From Dillenia suffruticosa (taxonomy: Eukaryota; Streptophyta; Magnoliopsida; Dilleniales; Dilleniaceae), in contig JAVTVX010000009.1 of the NCBI GenBank assembly GCA_033439265.1, forward strand, positions 8,645,109-8,709,108: a stretch of DNA of 64,000 bases. Reading direction: 5' to 3'. The translations under genes and the position numbers were made by a program. Shown here one piece after another: positions 1-11,648 of this stretch. Numbering within the stretch: position 1 is the stretch's first letter; each line of letters opens with the position of its first letter. The notes below the pieces were generated by a model, which saw only the letters and a list, made by a program, of their open reading frames with translations, had not been told where the DNA came from and did not search any database.

Positions 1-39
1 GGTTTGATGTATGTAACATAGAAACTTGCATACCTTAGT

Positions 40-470
40 TCAAAATCCACAATCCTCCAACATTTCTTGTAGCTCAGGTTCCCTGAAATTTGCTTTTTCA
101 CTCAACTCTTGGAATGAATCAACCAAATTTTGAAGCCTTGCAAACAAAATCTATCAAAAGTGATGCAAAAGTTACTAAGGGCAACGCACTTACACTTGCA
201 CTTTCATATGTCCGAGATTCCTTTTCAGGAACAGAAGCAGGAGGAACACCAGCATCAAATGAGAAATGCGTGGGCCAAGACATCTGTCTTGTGGACATTT
301 TGTCTGAGGGAACAGCAGTAGGCTTTGTGCACTTAATGTCCATGATATGATCCCTAGAGTCCCAACTACTTAGGGCTGTTCCAAAATCAAGGACAGCTTC
401 ACTTGGGCATTTTTGCTCCAAAACGTAGTCATGATCTTCCAAATCCATAAGGTCTAGGGTATCTGTCCCA
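40..470 (-). pseudogene. ALMT (aluminium-activated malate transporter) C-terminal exon, frameshifted
   Basis: On the minus strand this stretch reads like the cytosolic C-terminal tail of the plant ALMT anion-channel family, which moves malate and other anions across plasma membrane or tonoplast. The family-typical block LPLVTFASLLIDF is followed, one base out of frame, by ARLQNLVDSFQELSEKANF and a stop at 40-42. The break lies near 141-148, where an extra T in a T-run shifts the frame; read straight through, the protein ends early at 119. The exon probably starts near 470 after an AG acceptor. No pore-forming N-terminal exons appear within the next few kilobases, where a copia element lies instead. 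I see the motifs directly; the family call is from memory of ALMT C-termini. It could be a live gene with a sequencing error, but the missing upstream exons favour a remnant. Confidence 0.6.
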
Positions 471-929
471 CTTTGGGTTGATATCAATGTAAACAAGAGC
501 TGAAAGATCATCATAAAAAATGTAGTCCCCTTTTTCTTGAAAATGACAAAATGTTGATTTTATCTCTCACAAATATCTCCAACACAAATCTTATTCAAAA
601 TATATTTATAATTAGTAAAATAATTTTACCAAAAATTATAAACTTTTAAATAAATAAATATAAAATAATATTATAAAGAATAATTTTTAAAAGATTCAAA
701 AACTCATATTTGTGACTTTTTTCTCATCTTATCTTTCATAAAATTCTCAAACCCTTTTTTAGAAGACATTATTATCCAATGAGACAACTTTAAACAATTT
801 GATCCCTTCTATTTTAGAATTTTGGTTTTGGAGCCTAAAATTTGATATGCTCAAAGTAGAAATCGGAATAGTAGAATGACAAAAATCTAACTCTAAAAAA
901 AAAACTTAAACACAAAAAACTTAAACACA
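471..929. other. Spacer between ALMT remnant and copia element A
   Basis: AT-rich sequence with no recognisable coding exon. It may be intron of the ALMT remnant, since the exon at 40-470 needs upstream sequence. An imperfect short repeat of the type AAACTTAAACACA occurs twice near 902-930, just before the LTR-like sequence starts. Confidence 0.4.
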
Positions 930-1221
930 ATGCATAGAGAGAGACTAAAAAGAATAAGATTTTTATTTCTCTTCTTGACGTTCAGATGAAATTACAATAG
1001 GGTCTATTTATAGACATTTAGAGAAACTATGAATAAACATTTTCATTAATGTGACAATCCAAAAATCAATAGTCACTCATAATCCCAAAGGCAAAAAGTC
1101 ATCCTAACATTAAAGTGCTACCTAAAAACCAATGGTCTTTTTTTAAAATGACCATCCATTCAAATGGTCATTCTTATCAATGATAAATATGGACATCCAT
1201 CCAAATTCTATAGAATTTACA
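930..1221 (-). repeat. 3' LTR of copia element A
   Basis: Resembles the LTR of element C in order and content: a TATA-like CTATTTATAG stretch, a CCAATGG segment, and the end next to the polypurine-tract side at about 1221. The remnant at 4436-4536 repeats its right-hand portion (shared AAAACCAATGGTC and CATCCAAATT blocks). The low-coordinate end is uncertain. Confidence 0.55.
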
Positions 1222-1489
1222 ATCTCATTGGATGTCTATTGTATAAGGAATATACCTCATTAAATCTTGTTAGGAAAAATCCAGTGGGACAGGAAAAAGA
1301 ATAAATCTTTCCTTATGCATTAAACCCTTCGTATTATGCTTCCCCTAATAAAAATATCACATGATATCTTTAAAACACTATAGTCAAATTTTATGACTCG
1401 TTTTCTTAAATATTGTGGTGGGTAATGCCTCTGCAAACAAATTTACAGAATTCTCACTAGATTGAATTTTCTGAATATCAATATCTTTA

Positions 1490-2480
1490 TTTTATATTAA
1501 GTCGTGTGTGAAAAATAATTTGGGAGACATATGCCTTGCTCTGTCACTTTTAATGTATCTACCCTTTATTGGGGATATGCAAGCAGTATTGTCCTCATAT
1601 AATATTGTAGGAGATTTCTTGATAGTCGTTAAATCACATGATATTTGAATGTGATTAAACATTATCTGATCCACACACATTTATGACTTGCTTCATGAAT
1701 CGCTAATATCTCAACATGATTCGATGAGAGAGTAGTCATTGTTTGCTTCATAGATCTCTAAGATATGGTAGTACCACAATATATAAATATATAACCTATT
1801 CGAGAATGAGTTTTATATGGATCACACAAATATCCAGTATCTGCATATCCAATTAATTGTATATTTAACCCATTTGGATAAAAGAAACACATTTCAATTG
1901 TACCTTGGAGATATCATAGAATATGTTTAATTCTATTCTAATGTCATCTAGTTTGAGTAGAGCTATATCTTGTTAATAGATTTATAGCAAAAGCTATATC
2001 GAGTTGAGTATTATTAGCAAAATATATCAATATACCAATTGCACTTAGATATGGTATTTCATGATCAAAAATTTCCTTATTATCCTCCCAAGGTTAAAAA
2101 TGATCTTTTTACATATCGAGAAAACAAACTACCACTAAATTGATTAATGGATATGATTTGTTCATATTAAATTATTCCAACAATTTCTTAGTGTAAGTTG
2201 ATTGACAAATAAAAATTCAATCTTTTAAATATTCGAAGTGTAGGCGGAGACAGAATTTTGTTTTCCCAAGATTTTTCATTTTGAATTCTTTCTTTAAATA
2301 GTTTATGGGTCCAAAAACTGTATGTTTTGAGAGAAATTCTAGTTCATTCTAAATTGCATCCTTCCATTTAGGCCAATCATATCTTGATTTACATTTCTTT
2401 ATAAATGTGAGTTCAGAATCCTTATTTTCACTAAGAATATCAACTGCCACATTATATGTAAATGTATCATTAACAATTGT
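1490..2480 (-). pseudogene. Copia A reverse transcriptase/RNase H remnant with RT-core deletion
   Basis: The region 1700-2270 aligns by eye with element C 56575-57190, which encodes the RT thumb and RNase H. At about 2307 the alignment jumps to sequence equivalent to element C 57735 onward, removing the catalytic RT core including the expected YVDD site. The open stretch 1492-1680 still shows the RNase H tail (TLYEDNTACI-type wording). Frameshifts and stops throughout mean no product. Confidence 0.65.
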
Positions 2481-2769
2481 ATGTTTTTAATTCCATGTTC
2501 TCATTGTGGAAATATAATTTATTAATATTTTTTGATTTTCCATATTCTCTTAAGGTATTTCATCTTATTTTGGATTTTTTTGGTTCAAATCATTCATATC
2601 TCTTTCTTCTATATGGTCTATTTGACCGTTTGCTCCTTTTGATGGTTCCTATCTTTTGAATCGATTGGTCTTCAACACTTCATGTGTGGCTTAAATTCAT
2701 TTGTTATTAAAGATCTTTTGGGGACATTAATTCCAATAGGGGCATTTTCAATAAGAATATATGATTTAG

Positions 2770-3174
2770 TTATTCGTTTTGCATCAAAAAAATAATCAAT
2801 AGTTGATTTGTAATTTGTTTCAAATGAATTAGTTGTTGAACTTTTAATTCACAATATTTTGTATGAGGATCAAGATGATGTAAGGATGGATTACTCCAAA
2901 TAATCTCATTTTCTAACTTTTCTTTCGTTGTATTATCTCCTTCTAAAGTTGGAAAAATTGTTTCATCAAAATGATAATCAACAAATTGAACCATAAAAAC
3001 ATCCCCTATAGATGGTTCAAAATATTTTAGAATAGAAAGAGATTCATGCCCAACATAAATACCTGATCTCTTTTGAGATTTCATTTTAGTTCTCTGGGGG
3101 GAAGCAATGGGAATATGTACAACACATGCAAAGATACGCAAAATAAAGATATTTGTTTTTTGCCCAGAAACCAA
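2770..3174 (-). pseudogene. Copia A integrase C-terminal region remnant
   Basis: A 134-codon open stretch with the typical copia integrase C-terminal pattern: LRIFACVVHIPIASP, then YVGHESLSILKYFEP, then GDVFMVQFVDYHFDETIFP. The same order occurs in element C at 58318-58698. Between this and the integrase core a short tandem repeat (GGATCAGATGGGA twice, 3206-3238) has been introduced. Confidence 0.7.
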
Positions 3175-3270
3175 TTACATGGGGGAGAATTTTTTATAAT
3201 TAGTGGATCAGATGGGATAATTAGTGGATCAGATGGGAATAAGTGTCGCTGCATATAAAATTTTATATCC

Positions 3271-3774
3271 CTAGGCATATACCAGAAGATTAGTTTTCAT
3301 AAATAATAATTTCGCAATCAATTGGAGAGGTTTAATAAATGACTTTATTAGGCCATTTTGGGTATGAACATGAATAATAGGATATTCAACCTTTATTCCA
3401 ATAGATATGCAATAATCATTAAATGCTTGTGATGTAAATTCTCTAACATTATCAAAACGAATTATTCTGATAGTATAATAAGGAAATTGTGCTTGTAATC
3501 GAATTATTTGAACAAACAATCTCGAAAACATTAGATTTCGGGTTGATAATAAGCACACATGTGACCATCTTGTAGACACATCAATTAAAATTGTAAAATA
3601 TCTAAATGGTCCACATGGTGGATGAATTGTTACACATATATTGCCATGTATTCGATTCAAAAATCCTAGGAATTCAATCTCAATTTTGCTTGGTGATAGC
3701 TTTATTATCATTTTGCCTTGATAACATACAGTACATAAAAATTCATGAGATTGAAAAATTTTCATATTTTTCAA
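3271..3774 (-). pseudogene. Copia A integrase catalytic core remnant
   Basis: A 167-codon open stretch with the retroviral-type integrase (rve) layout. It starts near the zinc-binding CxxC part (CTVCYQGKMIIKLSPSK), then has GPFRYFTILIDVSTRWSHVCLLSTRN, and later RIIRFDNVREFTSQAFNDYC, which corresponds to the second catalytic aspartate region (RxDNxxEF). Integrase would insert the element cDNA into the host genome. It is isolated from protease and RT by stops and so is non-functional. Confidence 0.75.
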
Positions 3775-4435
3775 TAGATGTTCATTAGAATTTTCAATAA
3801 TTCATCATATCATTTTAAATTCAGGAAGACCTAATCGTTCGTGTCATAATAAGAATACATTTTGATTAGTAAACTTTTGGTTTACTATTGCATTTACTTC
3901 AACTGGTCCAATATATGTATAATAAAAATTAGAAGAAAAAATCGATAATCTCTCCGGTATGCTTACATCTCAATTTGATGTTAGTAATGTATAAATATTC
4001 AATATCTTCTACATTTGTTGTCTCCATATGATATCCATTGAGATGAATGTTTTTAAAACTTAATAAATTTCTGTTGGACAGAAGAGAATTATATATTATT
4101 GATCATGAAATTTGTTCCTCCTATTATAAAACATTGCTCTTCTGGAGCGTTCAATCAATTATATACCGCCAGATATAGTATCCATATTTTCCTTTCTCAT
4201 ATTAAGATGGGAGAAATACTTTTTATTTTTAAGAATAGTATGTGTAGTAATACTGTCTACAAAATAGAGATTCTCACTTTCGATATTGGATCCAACAGCG
4301 ACGCAATAATATTCATAAAATCTTCATGAAATAAATAATAAATAAATAATGAAATTTTGCAATAAATAACAATAATTTGAAAATAAACAAACATTAATAT
4401 CAGCATTAGAAAATAAACAAACATTAACATTAAGA

Positions 4436-4536
4436 AATTACCCAAAAACCAATGGTCATTCTTGAATATGATCAAATGGTCATTTTTATCTATGATGAAT
4501 ATAGTAATCCATCCAAATTTCATAAAATTTATAACA
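4436..4536 (-). repeat. 5' LTR remnant of copia element A
   Basis: About 100 bp that repeats the internal-side part of the 3' LTR: shared CCAATGGTCATT, ATGGTCATTTTTATC and CATCCAAATT blocks. It ends at ATAACA, the reverse complement of the TGTTAT start used by this family. The rest of this LTR, the primer-binding site and gag are missing. Confidence 0.6.
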
Positions 4537-5262
4537 TATTCATCATTTTCTTTAAACGATGATGTGATATTTTATAGTTTTATATATCACATATTATTTT
4601 GTTTTATTTTAACATGAATAAAAATCATAAGAATCAGTTCTATATAATAATTTGCTCTCCTTGGATGGTGATGAGCATAGAACACTAAAATGTTGGCATC
4701 TAATTAGATGTTTCGAGTCTTGTTTATAGAAAAAATCAGTGTCAAAAAAATTTTATCTTTTAAAAATTTAATCAAATTCAAATCGGATTTAATCGGGTCA
4801 ACATAATTACCGAATGGATACCAATGGTAAAAAAATTTTAAAAAAAATCTAATTAGAAATAGAATTGGGCCCTGATGTGGAATTGGGGCCCAACTGGAAA
4901 TCCTTTATTTAGATAAAAACTAGCCGGCAAAAGTTGATACCCACCCGATCCGACCTACTTCCGGGTCTAATATTCTACGATTTGCAGCAAAAATTTGGAA
5001 TTTTACTTTCAGATAGACCCAAAACTCAAATAACTAGAAACTTTAAAATTTTGTCAAATTTTAGTTTTTATTTAATTATTTTGATCATTAATATATTTAA
5101 ATTAGTATGATTTGATGATTATATTGTCAATTTATTTTTAAAATAGGTAATACGCAATCCTAATAGCTTTTATTTATGATTCTTTATTTTTTAAATATAA
5201 TTGATTATTATCTATATTATGTTATTTGCAATCCATTTATAATATGCACATGTAAAATTGAC

Positions 5263-5315
<53 letters not shown>

Positions 5316-6000
5316 GTATATAAATATTTCTATTAAAAGAAATAACTTCGATTTATGAAAATTTTTGTTTAGTCAAAATTAACTTCAGAAGTATTGACAA
5401 AAGATTGTAACATTATATTATTCGAACTAAATGAAATTTATTTATGAAAATTATTATTTTGATACTGTATAACAAAAACAATAGATAAGATTTAAGAGTA
5501 ATATATAAAACTAAATTCATGAAATAAAAAATCATAGGATGTACGAGACGGAGCTAGAATTACTCTTATTATAGTTAATTATTTATTTAATGTTAGTAAA
5601 GAGGTATTATACTAATATTATAATATAGTAATTAAATATAAAACAAAAATATGATAAAAACGAAAAGTTAGACTCGAAACCTAATTTTGAACTGAAAATC
5701 AAATTCTCCGACTTAGGGTTTGCCATATAAAAAATTGAAGGATATTGAGCAAACAAGACTCCAAATGACTAGATTTGACCGATTCCACCTCTAATCAAAA
5801 CTATATATCAAAGAATCGAAATTAGTGGTGGTTCCAATACTCTAATTTTATTTTTTTAACAAAAAAAAAATCTTAAAACTTATTATTTTGTTTGGAATTA
5901 CAACCCCCTTCTTTGAAGCTTTTTCCACTTTGATGTGTTTTTTTTTTTTACTTGACATATCTGAAAATCCAACAAATCCAATTTGAGTAACTGTGGGTTT
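4537..6000. other. AT-rich spacer
   Basis: No coding exon recognised. It contains a (TA)n run followed by (TATG)n near 5265-5315 and scattered A/T runs. A GC-richer patch near 4920-5000 (CCCACCCGATCCGACC...) shows no reading frame I can assign. Confidence 0.5.
5265..5320. repeat. Compound (TA)n-(TATG)n microsatellite
   Basis: A run of about fourteen TA units passes directly into about six TATG units, then TGTATA. Confidence 0.9.
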
Positions 6001-6406
6001 TGATGTAACAACTAATAGCTAGTAGTTAATTGATGTTACAACTATTATTTAGAATTAATTGATATAACAATTAATAGTTAATAGTTATAAGAACTAATAG
6101 TTAATAGTTAATGGATTAGTTAAGTAATTAGTTAGTCAAATATTAAATAAAAATAGTTAGAAAAAAATTTATAAATATTTGAGATGAGAAGGCGATAATA
6201 GTAGGAAATGGAATTAAATTGATTTTTGACCATAATGTATCTCTTTCTCTCTCTATTATTCTTTTAATCTCTCTCTAAGTTCTCTCTCTATCTCTTTATC
6301 TCTCTCTCCCTCTCTCACTCTCTCTTCCTTTTTCTATCTTTCTCTATCTATCTCTTTATCTCTCTATCTCTCTCTCTCTCCCTCTCTCTAGAGTTGGTTT
6401 GTTACA
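6001..6406 (+). repeat. Left LTR of the small LTR element
   Basis: Starts TGATGTAACA and ends TTGTTACA, giving TG...CA termini. Its second half is a long TCTCTC/CTATCT tract (6240-6390) shared in style with the right copy. Confidence 0.5.
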
Positions 6407-6448
6407 AACTGTTATCAAAATTTATGTTTCTTGGTAAATATTGAGAAA

Positions 6449-6706
6449 ATGGCAAAGGAAACATGGTATGAAGCCATCGAAGAACAATGGTAAGAAATGA
6501 CCATGAAAATCAAAGAAAATAGTCTTTGGCGGAAACAAAGAATGGATGAACAAAATCGAAAATTAAAAACTTTCAAGACTAAAATAGAAGTAAAATTTGA
6601 CACTTTTTTTAAAATGATGAATAAAGATAAGTATAAAGAAAAGTTATTGAAACACTTTCTAAATCTTCTATTCTACCTGCTCATAATGAACATGATCAAA
6701 AATTAG
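6449..6706 (+). pseudogene. Gag-like short reading frame inside the small LTR element
   Basis: An ATG at 6449 opens a Lys/Glu-rich frame that stops after about 15 codons (TAA at 6491-6493) and resumes at 6497 for 69 codons (KIKENSLWRKQRMDEQNRKL and onward), a charged helical segment. Similar phrases recur further on (RKLETFMVKIEDFLG-like near 6700), suggesting a longer ancestral protein cut by frameshifts. I see no protease, RT or integrase motif. The gag assignment rests only on position between the LTR-like repeats. Confidence 0.3.
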
Positions 6707-7157
6707 AAACTTTTATGGTTAAAATAGAAGATTTTTTAGGATTGTATATGCTAAAAAACTTATTAATAGTGATTTCTTACAAAACCCTTCAAAAATTGAA
6801 CTTTGGGGTTCACTGAGAAAAATTCTTTGTCAAAAACTAGATTTCAATTGTTTAAGAAAAAAACCTATTAATAATGATTTTTTGTCCAACTCTTCAAAAA
6901 TTGAATTTTCTGTATTTATTGGAAAAAGGCATTCACCAGAAAGTAATTAAAGAAAAGCTTCTTCCAAACTCCTTCATTTCCACTTTTCTCCCACTGCCCA
7001 TGCAACTTAAGTCAAATCCATTATTTATTTTCATCATCTTATCTATCAACACAAATGCAAATTTTAGTTTAAAATTTATAGATTTGATAAAGTCTTACTT
7101 TCCAATTTTCCATTCTTGAAGACAAGAAGACAAGAATATGTTCAAAGGGAGAAATAT

Positions 7158-7640
7158 TATAACAATTAATAATTAGTAGTTAACTGATATAACAATTAGT
7201 AATTAATAGTTAATTAATATAACAACTAATAGACCAACGGCCAGTTGATCTAGCGGAATGTGGCGCTAAATTCTTTAATTAAGATCTTAAATTTGACTCA
7301 CGATTTAGGTATAGAATAAACTACGTTGGGAAAGTAACCCCCTAAATGGGTCACTATAAGTCTTAAACTGGATTAGTATGAGCGTGATTTTGGATACCGA
7401 TTGATATAGTACCAAAAAAAATATAACAACTAATAGTTAGTAATTAATTAATATAATAACTAATGGTAGTAATTAATAGATTAATTAATTGATTAGTCAG
7501 TAGATAAATGAAAATAATTAGTAAAAAAATTATAAATATTAAGATGAGAAGACAATGATAGCGTGAATGGAATTGAATTGATGTTTGAGTATAATCTCTC
7601 TTTTTCTCTCTCTATTATTCTTTCTATCTATCTTTAATTT

Positions 7641-7673
<33 letters not shown>

Positions 7674-7689
7674 GAGCTAGTTTGTTACG
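7158..7689 (+). repeat. Right LTR of the small LTR element, interrupted by a SINE
   Basis: Matches the left LTR once the SINE at 7233-7420 and one copy of its target duplication are removed. It keeps the GATGAGAAGACAATGATAG segment and the CT-rich tail before GTTTGTTAC. Confidence 0.5.
7217..7436 (+). mobile_element. SINE (7233-7420) with 16-bp target-site duplication
   Basis: A 188-bp insertion flanked by perfect 16-bp direct repeats, ATATAACAACTAATAG at 7217-7232 and 7421-7436. It ends in a short A-run (7414-7420), the hallmark of LINE-mediated SINE insertion. The head (GGCCAGTTGATCTAGCGG) resembles a polymerase III A-box region and TTTGACTCACG may be a decayed B box. The body carries GGGAAAGTAACCCCCTAAATG and CTGGATTAGTATGAGCG. 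A diverged relative lies at about 62132-62300 (GGGAGAGTTACCCACTAAATG). The boundaries are secure from the duplication; the SINE family name is not known to me. Confidence 0.8.
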
Positions 7690-7833
7690 TTTAATTAAAA
7701 GGTTGATTTTTTTTATCCTTATTTTTCTATTTCTAAAATTTAAATTTAAAATTTTAATTAAGAAATTAATACGCTACCGTGCATCATTGATACTTGGATG
7801 TGTTGTTATTTCTCACATTTTGTTTCATCAAAG

Positions 7834-7884
<51 letters not shown>

Positions 7885-8953
7885 GAAAAAAATAATTTTC
7901 AAATAGGATTACCGATAGTTTGACAGTATTATATTGTTTTCGCTATATGGATATGTAGATAATATTTTTGCCTCAGCTCTGATATTGCATTATGGATCAG
8001 AAGTCTAATAAAAAGGTATAAAAGTAGTATCTATGTTACCATTTACAATAAGTAAATAAATAAATAGAAATTATAATTTTTTCTAAGAAAAATATATTGG
8101 TAGATAAATGAAACCGAAAAAATAACATTAATATTCTTCATAAATAATATTAAAATTTTTCTAAGGAATGTCAGAACACTTGCTGCGCTCCTATTATTAT
8201 AGAAGTACTCACCAAATTTAAACCTTTTGTTGTTATTTTTATAAAATTTTTGAAATAAAATAAATTCAAAAATAAATTATAGCTAAAAGTTGGTCATGAA
8301 ATTCAAAATATTTCTCAGGTGTATATAAAATTTCGTATATGCTTTGGGAGTAAATCTTTTTTGTAATAATTACAAAAATCATTCATCATTATCGCACAGA
8401 ACTTTGAAATTTACAATTTGAAAAGGATTTGTATTGTGTGATTGTTTCTAATAATTTTGGTCATCATTTCAGAGAAATATAGTTTTTAGTTTAACCATAA
8501 ATAAAGAATAATATTGAAAAATATTCACAAAATAAAAAGAATAATACATGTTTTGAATGTATTTATTTTTAATTAATATGCATATAATTATTTAAACCAA
8601 CTTCAAATTTGATATATAGTTTAATGGTGAAGTGGGTAGGAGAGGTAAGAGAGTAGAGAAATAATGGGGAGGAGAAGAAAATACCAAATTACATCTGGGG
8701 AGGGGGGCAGAGAGAGAGAGAGAGCCTTCTTATAATTTACATTTATCAGCAAACAATTATTGAAGACCTTTTATAAAATTTGTACCATGAAAAAATTATT
8801 TAGATATTTATATGACTGTGTAAAATTATTATTGTCTCTTGTCTGCAATTTTGTATGGAGAAGAGATGAAGAACTGAATGTTGTATTGAAATATGAAGGA
8901 AACAATGTGTAACATCTGAGAAAAGATTCAATATGGGTGGGAAGGATTTGAGA
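7690..8953. other. AT-rich spacer with long CT microsatellite
   Basis: No gene recognised. It holds an uninterrupted (CT)n run near 7834-7880, a short (GA)n at 8709-8722 and many A/T homopolymers. The part just left of 8954 would be the 3' untranslated and downstream region of the minus-strand HMA gene. Confidence 0.5.
7834..7880. repeat. (CT)n microsatellite
   Basis: About 24 uninterrupted CT units. Confidence 0.95.
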
Positions 8954-9394
8954 TCAAACTTGATTTTCATTATTGGAATTGAAGTCTTGTATTTCTAAAA
9001 TCTCAACTCTTCGGTTTGTCTTCTTCCTAATCTTGATGGCAACTTCCTTTGGTATGAATTTTCCACACACAACGACCCTGCATTGCTTCATGTCAATCAA
9101 GTGTGTGTCTAGCTCTGTAAATCGTCAAACATGACAAATGAGCATCACTCATGAGAAAGAGAGAGAAAGATTGTGTTGAAAGATAGAAGGAAATTGTTAT
9201 TAGGCATATTTCTTCATACAAGCTTTTATAATCTGAATTTTTCAATACTAAGATAACACCTGAATTTAAGAGAAAAAGTATAAATACTTTTTAATGATAG
9301 AGAGAAATTTTGAAACCTCACCATGCATATTAAGAAGGGCTCTTCTTACTTTTCTGTAACAACCATTGCAATCCATGTTGATCCTCATTACCAT
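8954..9394 (-). CDS. HMA-domain (heavy-metal-associated) small protein, two exons
   Basis: Exon 1 is 9394-9322 and exon 2 is 9114-8954. The donor is GTGAGG after ATGCATG and the acceptor is TTTACAG. Joined in phase they give 77 residues ending at TGA 8954-8956. The protein opens MVMRINMDCNGCYRKV, with the metal-binding CxxC (Cys-Asn-Gly-Cys, residues 9-12). The second half of the beta-alpha-beta-beta-alpha-beta fold follows (LIDMKQCRVVVCGKFIP, then KIRKKTNRRVEIL). This is a nearly complete HMA fold with no long tail, like plant metallochaperone-type HMA proteins that bind Cu, Zn or Cd. I see no C-terminal CaaX isoprenylation box, since it ends NENQV. All GT/AG signals are canonical and there is no stop, so the gene is probably functional. 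The start is the first ATG before the fold. It is small enough to be missed by open-reading-frame searches. Confidence 0.85.
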
Positions 9395-10090
9395 ACAGCA
9401 TAACTATCAAACAACAACATAAATTCAATCAGCTCATAGTATTTTCTTTGCCCATAATACATATGTATGACAGAGACAGATAGAGAGAGAGAGCATACCT
9501 TTTCTGTCATGAGACCCGGGTTCTCCTGGTTTTAGAATCAAAAGGGTCTCACTGACAATGCAATGAGAGGACACGTTTAAGAGGCAATGATGGGAATTTT
9601 GGAATAAGAACATAAAAAACTGGAGTTGTGTTTGTGCAGGAAATTTACATCTTAACGAATCTGATTCTTTCAAAGGTGAGAGATACATGGAGACTTTGAG
9701 TTGTGTACCGTACCCATTATTCTTGACTTCTCCACCTTGTTCTGAAGTGAAAATTTAAATATGCACCAATGGGGCATCCTTTTCTTGATTCTAAAGGTGC
9801 TTTTAGCCAGAAAGGCATCCCTTTTTGGACTACTTCATATGCAGGTTTGTTTGCTAAGAAGCATAAAAATGCCAACTACAATTCATACCTCTGAACCTGA
9901 AATATTGGCTTGAGATTCCAAAATATGCACCCCCCCCCCCCAAAAAAAAGAAAAAAAGAAAATAAAAAATCTCCTATGAAACACCCCTTTCAACTAAATC
10001 TTATCTTTTGATAATATAATTTAGTGCATTGGAGTGTGCCGCCTTAGCCCTTTTTCCTTCAAATAAAACTAGGAGGGTTCTGGCCGCAAT
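9395..10090. other. Upstream region of HMA gene 1 and spacer
   Basis: A minus-strand open stretch 9434-9688 (84 codons) resembles nothing I know and may be 5' leader of the HMA gene. A C-run followed by an A-rich run sits at about 9931-9965, marking the approach to the purine-rich block. Confidence 0.4.
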
Positions 10091-11359
10091 TTTTTTTTCT
10101 TTTTCTTGTGTGCATTATAATTATTAAAAAAAAAAAGAGTGAAGAGTGAAAAAAAAAGAAATAAAAAAGAAAAGAAGAAACCAAAAAAAAAGTAGAAAAA
10201 AAAAGGAAATAGTAGGAAATGAGTAACAGGGAACCAAAAAAAAAGAGTGAAAAAAAAAGGGTGAATAGTGAAAAAAAAAGTGAAAAAAAAAATAAAGGAA
10301 GGGTGAAGAGTGAAAAAAAAAAGAAGAAAAAAAAACTGAATGGTAAAGGATGAAAAAAAAAAAAGAAGAAGAAACACAAAAAAAGAAACAGTAGCAAACT
10401 GTTCCCATCCATGGTGGCAATTCCTCCCACCTCCCCCTCCCCACTTGTTTGTTAAAAAAAAATCTTCAATGGTGTGTAACTGTACATGTACACAGTTTTT
10501 TTATCGGAGAGTTTTAGTAATTAGACAATCAAAAAGGATTCAAAAAAAGGAAATAACTCGGAAAAATCCAAATTGCACCAAGAGGCATCAAGAGGAGGGG
10601 GACTTCTAAAGAGAGTTGCGAAAAAAGTGAAATTCACGAAAAAAAAAAGAAGTGAAAAAAAGTGGAGATAGGAGAAGAGATAGATTAATAAGACAAAAAG
10701 GGTGAAGGAAGAAAAAAAATAAGAAGAAAAAAAAAGAATAGTAACAAATCGGTAACAGTGGAATTCAAAAAAAATGTGAAGGGTGGGATAAAAAAGAAGT
10801 AAAAAAAAAAAGCAAAAAAAAAAAAAAAGAAGAAACAAAAAAAGAAGTAAAAAAAAAGGAATAGTAGTAAACCAGTAATAGTGAAACCTAAAAAAAGAGT
10901 GAAAAAAAGTGAACAGTGAAAAAAAATTAAAAAAAAAAGAGTGAAAAGTGAAAATAAAAGAAAGAAAAAACCCCGAAAAAAAGAAAAGAAAAAAGGGAAC
11001 AGTAACAAACTGTTCTCATCCGAGATGACAATCTCTCTCACCCCTTCTTCACTTGTTTCTTTATATATAGTTAAGAAAAATTAAAATTAAGATAAAATTA
11101 AAATTATAGAAAGAAACCTCAAATAAAGTAAAGAAAAAAAAAAGAGGGAAAAGTTATCTATTATTCCATCCGAGTTGCTACTCTCTCTCACTCCCCCCTC
11201 CCTCACTTTTTCTTATTTTATAAGAAGAAAAAAAGAAATCTCAAAAAAAGCAAAAAAAAAGGAGGGAACAGTGTGCTACTGCTCCCTTCCGACACGGCAC
11301 GCCCTCCCACATCCCCTCCCTACTGTTGCTTTCTATAATAGTAACATTATTATTATTAC

Positions 11360-11402
<43 letters not shown>

Positions 11403-11449
11403 TAATTAATTAATTAAGAAGATTAAAAAAACTAAGATTAAAATAAAAC

Positions 11450-11480
<31 letters not shown>

Positions 11481-11616
11481 AGGTGAAAAAAATTAAAGAA
11501 AAAAAGAAAAAATAATAAAAAGAAGTTAAAAAAAAAATAGTAGTAAACCGATAACAATGGAATCCAAAAAAAAAGGAATGAAAAAAAAAGAAGCATGAAG
11601 AGTGAGAAAAACCCTA

Positions 11617-11648
<32 letters not shown>

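Larger units (their letters stand above)
930..4536 (-). mobile_element. Ty1/copia element A, decayed and internally deleted
   Basis: A minus-strand copia retrotransposon of the same family as element C at 55827-61245. In element order it has a 5' LTR remnant (about 4436-4536), protease remnant (3780-4330), integrase (2770-3774), RT/RNase H remnant (1490-2480) and a 3' LTR ending near 1221. Its 3' end matches element C base for base over long stretches, for example the sequence around 1236-1300 against 56098-56170. Compared with element C it lacks all of gag and about 0.5 kb of the RT core (junction near 2307, where the sequence jumps from the RT/RNase H part to the integrase-RT linker). All frames are full of stops. 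The lower boundary is approximate and I found no convincing target duplication, so the insertion is old. Confidence 0.8.
6001..7689 (+). mobile_element. Small LTR-retrotransposon-like element
   Basis: Two similar sequences in direct orientation flank about 750 bp. The left copy is 6001-6406 (TGATGTAACA ... GTTTGTTACA); the right copy is about 7158-7689, interrupted by a SINE. Shared landmarks are the ACTAATAGTTAATAG start, a GAGATGAGAAG block, GGAATTAAATTGAT, a CT-rich tract and a TTTGTTAC end. A purine-rich AAGGGAGAAA at about 7146-7155 immediately precedes the right copy, as a polypurine tract should. The interior has a gag-like start ATG at 6449 and further open stretches, but no pol. A target duplication is not clear (GTTT on both sides at best). 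This fits a TRIM or non-autonomous LTR element. The main alternative is a local duplication. Confidence 0.55.

Noticed and set aside
7682..7906. Plus-strand frame ending in a Leu-Ser run
   Set aside because: Translation of the (CT)n microsatellite.
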